The position numbers were made by a program, and so were the translations under genes. A DNA stretch of 64,000 nt, taken from assembly GCA_016766635.1 (NCBI GenBank), contig CP068473.1, positions 306,673 to 370,672 of the forward strand, in the 5' to 3' direction. This stretch comes from Candidatus Xiphinematobacter sp. (GTDB lineage Bacteria > Verrucomicrobiota > Verrucomicrobiia > Chthoniobacterales > Xiphinematobacteraceae). Below are positions 58,145 to 64,000 of this stretch, one piece after another. The first letter of the stretch is position 1. Every line of letters begins with the position of its first letter. The notes under the pieces were generated by a model. The model made no database searches. It worked only from the letters and a program-made list of their open reading frames with translations, and had not been told where the DNA came from.

Positions 58145-59023
58145 ATGACCAACTGGAAAGACACCTACCTCACGATAGGGCACTCGCCGGACCCAGATGA
58201 TGCTTTTATGTTCTACGCAATGGTTGAGGAAAAAATTGACCTAAGGGGCTACCATTTCCGGCATATTCTACGGGATATCGAGACACTCAATAGGCAGGCC
58301 GTGCTGGGAGAACTGCACGTTTCAGCAATTTCCATCCATGCCTATGCCCATCTAAGAGACCAATATCTGCTCCTCCCCATCGGAGCAAGCATGGGAGACG
58401 GCTACGGTCCTCTGTTGATTACCCACCACACACTTCCTGTCCCTTCCTTTTCCTCCGCAGATGATTGTAGAAAATGGCTTCTCAACCAACGTATTGCTGT
58501 CCCAGGACAGATGACCACTGCCTACTTGAGCACGCAGATTTTTTTAGGAGAATTCAAGCATATCGCTGTTCCTTTTGATGAAATTTTCTCCGCAGTAAAA
58601 AATGGAGAAGCAGATGTTGGCCTGCTTATTCACGAAGGCCAGCTCACTTATCTAAGGCGCGGCTTTAAAAAAATATTGAATCTGGGAGAATGGTGGAAAT
58701 CCTATACGCAGCTCCCACTCCCCTTGGGAGGGAATGTGATCCGAAAAGACATTCCCCCCTTTGTCCAAAGGGACATTGTGGAGATTCTCGAGGAGAGTAT
58801 TCGATACGGACTTCAGCATCCAAGCACTGCTATAGAACACAGTTTGCCCTACGCTCGTGGAATGGGATCGGAGCTTGCGCGTCAATTTATCGAGATGTAC
58901 GTTAACGACTACACCCTTGGCTACGGTAGGAAGGGGCATCAGGCTATTGAGAGGCTTTTCTCCGAAGCGCACAGCAGAGGGATCGTGTCTCCCCTCGTTG
59001 TGCCGCGATATGCACTTACCTAG
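58145..59023 (+). CDS. mqnD: MqnD/MqnA-type menaquinone biosynthesis protein
   Basis: Belongs to the MqnA/MqnD/SBP family of the futalosine pathway. The 292-residue protein starts with the family's IGHSPDPDDAFMFYAM motif. It then shows ISIHAYAHLRDQYLLLPIGASMGDGYGPLL and the later LGEWWKSYTQLPLPLGGNVIRKD typical of MqnD (1,4-dihydroxy-6-naphthoate synthase). MqnA (a dehydratase) has a related fold, so the exact step is inferred. With menG and ndh it indicates menaquinone-based respiration. No other mqn genes are in the window. Confidence 0.82.
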   Translation: MTNWKDTYLTIGHSPDPDDAFMFYAMVEEKIDLRGYHFRHILRDIETLNRQAVLGELHVSAISIHAYAHLRDQYLLLPIGASMGDGYGPLLITHHTLPVPSFSSADDCRKWLLNQRIAVPGQMTTAYLSTQIFLGEFKHIAVPFDEIFSAVKNGEADVGLLIHEGQLTYLRRGFKKILNLGEWWKSYTQLPLPLGGNVIRKDIPPFVQRDIVEILEESIRYGLQHPSTAIEHSLPYARGMGSELARQFIEMYVNDYTLGYGRKGHQAIERLFSEAHSRGIVSPLVVPRYALT

Positions 59024-59684
59024 GGAGCGGAACTACTTATAATAAATGGAGTTCCCTGATCCGGGATGTGGGACTGTGGTCCCCTATTGGAACTAGACTG
59101 TGTATGGCTCAGGTATTCGGTTATGTTCCATGGTCCATAGTGAGCGGGAAATAGCTTGAGAAACAGGCGGTATCCAGAAACGTTCCCATTCTCACCTTTG
59201 GCATCATAATCCAAGGTACCGGCCAAGCCGAACGCACTAATGCCAGCAGTTGTGAAGACTTTTATCCAACTCCGCCTAGGCGTTTCGTTCTTACTTAGTC
59301 TCTGATTAAGGGTCCTAGATCCACAAAGAAATAAGTCAGCCAGCGCGCAGCAGAGGTCAGGGGGGTCTGTGTTAGAAGTGCACCGAGTCTCCCCCTCCCT
59401 ACAAACTAAATCTCCCTCTCTACAAATAAAACGGCTTTCCTTCTCCAATCCTGTTATTTATAAGGACCTGCTTTGTTATCTCGATGCTCGCTTCTCATGC
59501 TCCTTTCGTGCAAACGTGCACCCCGCCTCCTGCCTCTCAGCCAGGAGACACATACACCAAACTGGCAGTAGAGACAGAGAGGAAAAACGGCTGCCTGGGA
59601 GGAATTACCTCGTCACTCTTCTTTCTTTATGGCGGAGAAGCGTAGCAGGAAAGCTTTTGATAGCGCAAGAATAGCGCAAGAAGC
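59024..59684. other. Gene-free stretch with possible gene remnant
   Basis: About 660 bp. A weak hairpin (GGAACT / AGTTCC) lies just after the mqnD stop. The minus-strand frame 59020-59448 (142 codons) has a middle part with protein-like composition (LAGTLDYDAKGENGNVSGYR) between low-complexity ends, one of which encodes an imperfect repeat (CREGD / CREGE). I take it as a possible remnant, not a gene. Confidence 0.4.
59660..59681. repeat. Perfect 11-bp tandem duplication
   Basis: Two exact copies of ATAGCGCAAGA lie just past the bS22-like gene. Confidence 0.9.
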
Positions 59685-59711
59685 CTACGACTTGTATCGC
59701 AGGCGCTTCTT
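59678..59711 (-). terminator. Hairpin over the end of the bS22-like gene
   Basis: Two stacked stems (AAGAAG / CTTCTT, then CCTACGA / TCGCAGG with one mismatch) separated by a CG bulge enclose a 6-nt loop. The hairpin covers the last eight codons and the stop, and no U tract follows. Confidence 0.4.
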
Positions 59712-59789
59712 GTGGCGATTTTGCTTCATTCGTTTGTGACGTTTATGCTTTGCAATCTTACTTCTTCTCTTTTTTTTGAGCGAACCCAT
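59685..59789 (-). CDS. AURKAIP1/COX24-like (bS22-type) mini ribosomal protein
   Basis: A 34-codon gene, shorter than usual gene-calling limits. The product starts MGSLKKKRRSKIAKHKRHKR and continues MKQNRHKKRLRYKS; more than half its residues are Lys or Arg. The KKKRRSKI.KHKRxKRxxxNRHKKR pattern matches the AURKAIP1/COX24-domain proteins of Bacteroidetes and Verrucomicrobia. These are relatives of the mycobacterial ribosomal protein bS22, which binds the small subunit near the decoding centre. The frame has a single stop and an ATG, with no Shine-Dalgarno sequence. It lies 91 bp downstream of hisG on the same strand. Function is inferred from the family pattern. Confidence 0.85.
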   Translation of the reverse strand: MGSLKKKRRSKIAKHKRHKRMKQNRHKKRLRYKS

Positions 59790-59880
59790 GTGATTTTTAC
59801 AGGCGATTCTGTTGCCAACACTTACTCTTCGTTAATCCAAAGAGGCTCTTCCACCAAGCGCACTGCTAATCCTCTACTGC

Positions 59881-60768
59881 TTAGTAGACAACCTTGTTTA
59901 AAGGATATTCAATGATCCCTTCTGCTCCGAGTGCTTTCAGCTTAGCGAGGATTTCTCGGACTACCTTTTCTTCGACAACAGCTTCCACCGCAACCCAACT
60001 GGCCTGAGCCAGAGGAGAAACAGTGGGATTTCTCAGCGAAGGCAGAGCCCTCAGCAGTTTTTCCAAACTTGCTGAGGGGAGGTTCATCTTTATCCCAACT
60101 AGGCTATGGGCATCTAAGGCCCCCTTTAGTAAGAGAGCAAGGCTTTCCAGCTTGCCTCTTTTCCATTTATTTTTCCAACTACACTTATTTGTCACCAGAG
60201 CTGGATAGGACTCTAGCAAGGTGTCTACGATCCGTAACTTGTTAGCTTGAAGTGAAGCACCAGTTTCCGTAATCTCCACGATCGCGTCTGCCAAGTCTGG
60301 TACCTTGACTTCAGTAGCACCCCAAGAGAATTCAACCTGAACGCTCACTCCGTGCTTTTTAAAAAAACCTCTAGTTAAACTGACCACTTCAGTTGCAATC
60401 CGCTTCCCCTCCAAATCATACACCGAGTGCACGGGAGATTCTTCGGATACCACCAGCACCCAGCGCGTTGGGCTGGTACTCGCCCTGCTGTAGGGAAGTA
60501 CTCCTACCTCGCGTACGCGAGCACCACTCTCAGCTATCCAGTCTTGTCCGGTAATCCCAGCATCTAAATAATTGTGCTCTACATAACGGCTAATCTCTTG
60601 AGCACGTAAAACTCGGATCTCTAAATCGGGATCGTCTATCACGGGACGATAGGAGCGGGTAGAACCAGAAATACTAAAGCCTGCCTTCGCAAAGAGCTGC
60701 ACCGTGGCTTCCATCAGACTGCCGGAAGGCAAACCAAGAAGCAGTTTCTTGTCATCTATTTTCTTCAT
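59881..60768 (-). CDS. hisG: ATP phosphoribosyltransferase, long form
   Basis: First and regulated step of histidine synthesis. The 295-residue protein begins LLLGLPSGSLMEATVQLF. The PRPP-binding block is ADAIVEITETGASLQANKLRI, and a C-terminal domain of about 75 residues (from TVSPLAQASWVAV) is the ACT-like histidine-binding regulatory part. This is the long HisG form, which does not need HisZ. No other his genes are adjacent. Confidence 0.95.
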   Translation of the reverse strand: MKKIDDKKLLLGLPSGSLMEATVQLFAKAGFSISGSTRSYRPVIDDPDLEIRVLRAQEISRYVEHNYLDAGITGQDWIAESGARVREVGVLPYSRASTSPTRWVLVVSEESPVHSVYDLEGKRIATEVVSLTRGFFKKHGVSVQVEFSWGATEVKVPDLADAIVEITETGASLQANKLRIVDTLLESYPALVTNKCSWKNKWKRGKLESLALLLKGALDAHSLVGIKMNLPSASLEKLLRALPSLRNPTVSPLAQASWVAVEAVVEEKVVREILAKLKALGAEGIIEYPLNKVVY

Positions 60769-61556
60769 CTAGCGTTCTCAAGAACTTTACCTGGGCTGCT
60801 ATCGGGCTACTATATTCTGGGATGTATGGAGAGCGAGAAGAATTTGTAGCAATGGATTTCACACGGGGGCACGAATAACAAGAGACGGGCGGAAAAATAT
60901 TTTCCGATTCCAAGGTCTAGTGTTGCCTATGTAGCGGTTTTTCGACCAGATCGATCTGGTGTGACCATTGGTGAGGTTGCTGGCCTGCAAGTAAGCACCT
61001 CTCTGGAGAAGGAAGGGTACCCGTCATTTTCTCCACTCAGAGAAAGTAAGCCCGGTTTCCCTGGGGCAGAGGCGGCCCGTACCAGTGTGGGAAGCCTTTC
61101 CTACCGGGGAGGATCCGTAAGGGTTTTTCGTATAAAGGGTTACAGTGGCCCTCTTCAACGCTAACCTCTCCAAAGGAGTACGATTCTGGTGATAACAGAG
61201 GGGGTAAGGCCCCCCCTTTTTTCTACAAGGACTCCCCCCCCTCATTTTAGTGTTCCTGGGGAGACACGCACAGCACCAAAGTTTTGCCGTAGAGTACAAG
61301 GCGGCCGCAAGAATATGAGACACAAGACCTGTCGATGACCTCCATAATATGGAAGAGGCCACAACATCATGCTAATATGGCTCGGTAGCTAATGATATAG
61401 GGGCTATAGACGGCCAGCAAGGAATTGTGGCGGTATCCCCCCCGTTTCTTCTTTACACTAGAAAGTTCACAGAACTAGGGAAGCTCTCTTGCCCTTGCTC
61501 TGGTAAGGGGTCATCGTGGGATGTTACAGGGAATAAATAGATCAACCATCGAGGAC
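60769..61556. other. Large gene-free stretch between ndh and hisG
   Basis: About 790 bp. It contains a perfect 16-bp palindrome (60945-60960) and homopolymer runs of C (7-8) near 61210-61240. The plus-strand frame from about 60960 to 61164 and the antisense frame 61024-61362 lack recognisable domains. Confidence 0.5.
60945..60960. promoter_or_regulatory. Perfect 16-bp palindrome
   Basis: ACCAGATCGATCTGGT, with no spacer, lies about 180 bp upstream of hisG. It has the form of a dimeric-repressor operator, but no cognate regulator is identifiable. Confidence 0.4.
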
Positions 61557-62960
61557 TCAACCATCGAGTGTTTTGGAGGTAGAACGGCCCCCAGAAAGCT
61601 TATTTTGCCAAGCCCGGAGAAGAATTATGCGAGACGTGGTTGCATAGGTCAGATAAGAGAAGATCCAACTTAGAAACACACGCGAGCGCTTCCTAAACCC
61701 GGTGAGAAAATAAAGGTGGATTAGTGTCCAAGTGATCCAAGCAAAGTACCCGCCGAACTTAATCAGATGCAGATCGACTACAGCAGCATGCCGTCCAATG
61801 GTGGCCATACTCCCTCTGTCCACATACGCGAAGTGTTTCGTGGAAACTCTGTTTAATAGGCAAAGGATATTCCTTGCTACAAGACGTCCAGCTTGTACTG
61901 CCGCTGGAGAAACACCAGGAACAGGAGTGCCGTCGGGACGTCTGGAGAACGCCATATCTCCAATCACGAACACTTCGGGATGCCCGGGAATACTCATATC
62001 TGCATTGACTATGACCCGTCCTTGACGATCTACTTCGACGCCAAGTTGACTTCCCAGAGGAGAAGCCACGTTTCCGGCGGCCCAAATAACGGTACGAGTG
62101 GGAATGGTGGCTCCATTTACTTCTACATAATCCCCTGTAATTCGAGTGACCTTCGCGGCAAGGCGGACCTCCACGCGAAGTTTTTTTAGCTGTTTAAGGG
62201 CTTTGCCGGAAAGGACAGGATCAAAAGTAGGAAGAATGTGGGAGGCGGCCTCCACAAGAATAATCCGAGCCTCTGGCGGATTGATATGGCGAAAATCTCT
62301 TCTTAAGGTATGGTGTGCCAGTTCAGCAATAGCGCCCGCCGTTTCTACGCCAGTCGGTCCCCCTCCTACTATCACAAAGGTCATTGCTCGCTCGCGCTCT
62401 TCTGGCACAGAAGCCTTCTCGGCATCCTCAAATGCCACAAGGATGCGATTTCGAACGTTAATAGCATCTTCCAGAGTTTTTAGACCTGGAGCGTGCCGCT
62501 CCCATTCGTCTTTTCCAAAATAGGAATGACGTGCACCACAGGCTAGAATAAGGTAGTCGTAGCGTAGAGTTAGGTCTGGCGTTACCACTAGCTTCTTAAG
62601 CGTATCAATCCTGGTTACCTCGTCGAGAAAAATCTCTACGTTTCTTTGGGTACGTAAAATAGAGCGAATCGGTTCAGCGATATCTGCTTCCGCCAGGCCG
62701 GACGTTGCAACCTGGTAGAGAAGCGGCTGAAAAAGATGATGATTACTTCTGTCAATTAGAATAACTCGGACTGCCACATCTGCGAGGCCGCGGGCAGCAG
62801 AGAGCCCGCCAAACCCTCCCCCGATAATAACGACAACTGGTAGGCTCGATTGATTTCCGACGGTTCCACTTGTATAGCTCATAGCAGTGCTCATAGAGGT
62901 CTCATTTTGCTGGATATTTTGCTGGATGGGGGGAGCAGCTTTCATACAGAAAATCCGCAC
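61557..62960 (-). CDS. ndh: Type II NADH:quinone oxidoreductase
   Basis: Single-subunit, non-proton-pumping NADH dehydrogenase that reduces menaquinone. The protein is up to 467 residues. The FAD motif VVVIIGGGFGGLSAARGL begins near residue 42, the NADH motif FVIVGGGPTGVETAG is in the middle, and VFVIGDMAF is the second FAD contact. The C-terminal tail (GYFAWITWTLIHLYFLTGF) is the membrane-binding amphipathic part. The true start may be a later Met (codon 6, 23 or 27). It diverges from lysA, 123 bp away. Confidence 0.93.
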   Translation of the reverse strand: MRIFCMKAAPPIQQNIQQNETSMSTAMSYTSGTVGNQSSLPVVVIIGGGFGGLSAARGLADVAVRVILIDRSNHHLFQPLLYQVATSGLAEADIAEPIRSILRTQRNVEIFLDEVTRIDTLKKLVVTPDLTLRYDYLILACGARHSYFGKDEWERHAPGLKTLEDAINVRNRILVAFEDAEKASVPEERERAMTFVIVGGGPTGVETAGAIAELAHHTLRRDFRHINPPEARIILVEAASHILPTFDPVLSGKALKQLKKLRVEVRLAAKVTRITGDYVEVNGATIPTRTVIWAAGNVASPLGSQLGVEVDRQGRVIVNADMSIPGHPEVFVIGDMAFSRRPDGTPVPGVSPAAVQAGRLVARNILCLLNRVSTKHFAYVDRGSMATIGRHAAVVDLHLIKFGGYFAWITWTLIHLYFLTGFRKRSRVFLSWIFSYLTYATTSRIILLRAWQNKLSGGRSTSKTLDG

Positions 62961-63083
62961 GCACCCTTACCCCCTTCTTCCGGACCAAAGCAGGCTGGGC
63001 CGGACCTCCCCGGGGGCCCATTCTACTTTGATTTACTGGCTGATTGACATTAAAAAAATAGCGGTTACATCCTTTTCCTGACT

Positions 63084-64000
63084 ATGCATCACTTTGCTTT
63101 CCACAATGGGTCTCTCTGCTGTGAACAGCATAAACTCTCCTACTTAAGTAGGCATTATGGGACTCCTCTCTATGTCTATTCGGCACAGACTATCAGGGAT
63201 AATTTCCGGCGTTTGAAAGCTGCTTTAGCACCTTTAAACCACCTAGTCTGCTATGCAGTTAAAGCTAATTCCAATCTGTATATTCTGAATCTTTTTGCCG
63301 GGCTAGGGGCTGGATTTGACATTGTCTCTGGTGGCGAACTTTATCGAATCCTGCAGGCCGGTGGATATGCTAGCCGTTGCACCTTTGCAGGAATCGGTAA
63401 AACCCGGGAAGAAATCGACTATGCACTTAGGGAAGGTGTATACTGCTTCATCGTAGAATCTGAAGCAGAACTGGAGACTATCAACGGAATTGCTGGGAAA
63501 CTGGGGAGAAGGGCTCCAGTAGCTCTACGCATTAATCCAGATGTGGAAGTGAGCACACACTCTTATATCACCACTGGAAAGGCCAACAACAAATTCGGAA
63601 TCGACCTAAGCCATGCCGAAGAAGCGTACGCCCACGCTGCTGCCCTGCCTCACCTTTCCATCCGCGGCGTCCAGACTCACATTGGCTCCCAGATTTTAGA
63701 TTGCCGACCCTTTGTAGAAGCCATTAGAAAGCTATCTTCTCTAGTTGTTCAGCTTGCGGAACGCTATGGGATTGAGTTCTTTAGCGTGGGGGGGGGTATG
63801 GGAATTGTCTATCAAGAAGCTCTAGAAAGTGGGGCTCCACAATGGTGGAAGGAGGCGGATCCAGAACTCTTAACTCCAGAGAGATACGCAGCAGCTCTGC
63901 TGCCACTCCTTTCTTCCCTAGGGGTTAAAATTTTATTTGAACCTGGCCGTAGTCTTGTCGGAAACGCTGGAATTCTTATCACACGAGTAATCCAAGCTAA
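63084..64000 (+). CDS. lysA: Diaminopimelate decarboxylase, 3' end outside window
   Basis: PLP enzyme making lysine from meso-diaminopimelate; cut by the window edge after about 305 residues. The ATG at 63084 opens a frame with the PLP-lysine motif CYAVKANSN, then GFDIVSGGEL, HIGSQI, SVGGGMGI (phosphate-binding glycines) and FEPGRSLVGNAG. The glycine loop is encoded by nine consecutive G (63788-63796). A short insertion (EALESGAPQWWKEAD) follows that loop. It adds lysine to the amino acids made in this window. Confidence 0.95.
   Translation, partial: MHHFAFHNGSLCCEQHKLSYLSRHYGTPLYVYSAQTIRDNFRRLKAALAPLNHLVCYAVKANSNLYILNLFAGLGAGFDIVSGGELYRILQAGGYASRCTFAGIGKTREEIDYALREGVYCFIVESEAELETINGIAGKLGRRAPVALRINPDVEVSTHSYITTGKANNKFGIDLSHAEEAYAHAAALPHLSIRGVQTHIGSQILDCRPFVEAIRKLSSLVVQLAERYGIEFFSVGGGMGIVYQEALESGAPQWWKEADPELLTPERYAAALLPLLSSLGVKILFEPGRSLVGNAGILITRVIQA

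Noticed and set aside
59020-59448. 142-codon minus-strand frame after mqnD
   Set aside because: Low-complexity ends, no family similarity and overlap with the mqnD stop; kept only as a possible gene remnant.
60961-61164. 67-codon plus-strand frame next to the 16-bp palindrome
   Set aside because: Protein-like in places, but the frame is open upstream without a start and no domain is visible.
1-64000. CRISPR arrays, insertion sequences, prophage or integron features
   Set aside because: No regularly spaced repeats, transposase or phage-like genes, or terminal inverted repeats were found in any gap.

Overview
The window reads as a chromosomal segment of a Gram-negative bacterium with a reduced genome, most plausibly a verrucomicrobial endosymbiont of the Candidatus Xiphinematobacter kind. 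That assignment is my inference from gene content, not from a search. Gram-negative envelope genes are present: an MCE/Mla lipid importer, an LptF/G permease, a heptosyltransferase, RND pumps and an autotransporter. Menaquinone genes (mqnD type, menG) and a COX24/bS22-like mini ribosomal protein also fit. I see no insertion sequence, phage gene, CRISPR array or rRNA. Almost every gene is a single-copy housekeeping gene, and about ten stretches of 300-950 bp hold no convincing gene and look like decayed sequence.

Layout. 1-6.1 kb (minus): livM-livG-livF and carB. 6.3-8.7 kb (plus): mlaE-mlaF-mlaD. 8.8-12.9 kb (minus): trpS, rpiB, thiL, a CPBP protease, tadA. 13-17.8 kb (plus): rpe and sufC-sufB-sufD. 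18-24.5 kb (minus): a long run miaB-gmk-coaC-suhB-ispF-cysS and a beta-helix acyltransferase-like gene. 24.6-28.6 kb: aguA (plus), then fur-argH-tatC (minus). 29.1-31.5 kb (plus): small lipoprotein, heptosyltransferase, ruvC, lipB. 31.4-41.2 kb (minus): trpE-trpG and an RND efflux operon (adaptor plus two pumps). 41.5-45.6 kb: three tRNAs (Leu-UAA, Ser-UGA, Asn-GUU), fabD, a small unknown gene, menG and an M23 peptidase. 45.6-52.3 kb (minus): cimA, an LptF/G permease and a 1084-residue autotransporter. 53.2-59.0 kb: ftsH, a DJ-1-like gene, rplS, rnc, a membrane protein and an mqnD-type gene. 59.7-64 kb: a 34-codon bS22-like gene, hisG, a type II NADH dehydrogenase and the start of lysA, which runs off the end.

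How the genes work together. Essential-amino-acid synthesis is over-represented for so short a window: Arg (carB, argH), Trp (trpE, trpG), His (hisG), Lys (lysA) and Ile via citramalate (cimA). This suggests nutritional provisioning of a host. TrpE carries Phe where the conserved tryptophan-sensing LLES motif has Ser, a change known to relieve feedback inhibition in enteric TrpE; this is the most interesting single observation here. Respiration appears to rest on menaquinone (mqnD-type gene, menG, ndh). Iron-sulphur assembly (sufCBD), a Fur regulator and lipoate transfer (lipB) are present, but some expected partners (livH/livK, sufS/sufE, mlaB/mlaC, a TolC-type channel, coaB) are not in the window.

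Signs of relaxed genome maintenance are frequent. There is a perfect 115-bp tandem duplication that shifts the frame at the end of coaC, at least six shorter perfect tandem duplications (10-21 bp), mostly between genes, and nine coding-strand G tracts of 8-9 bases inside genes.
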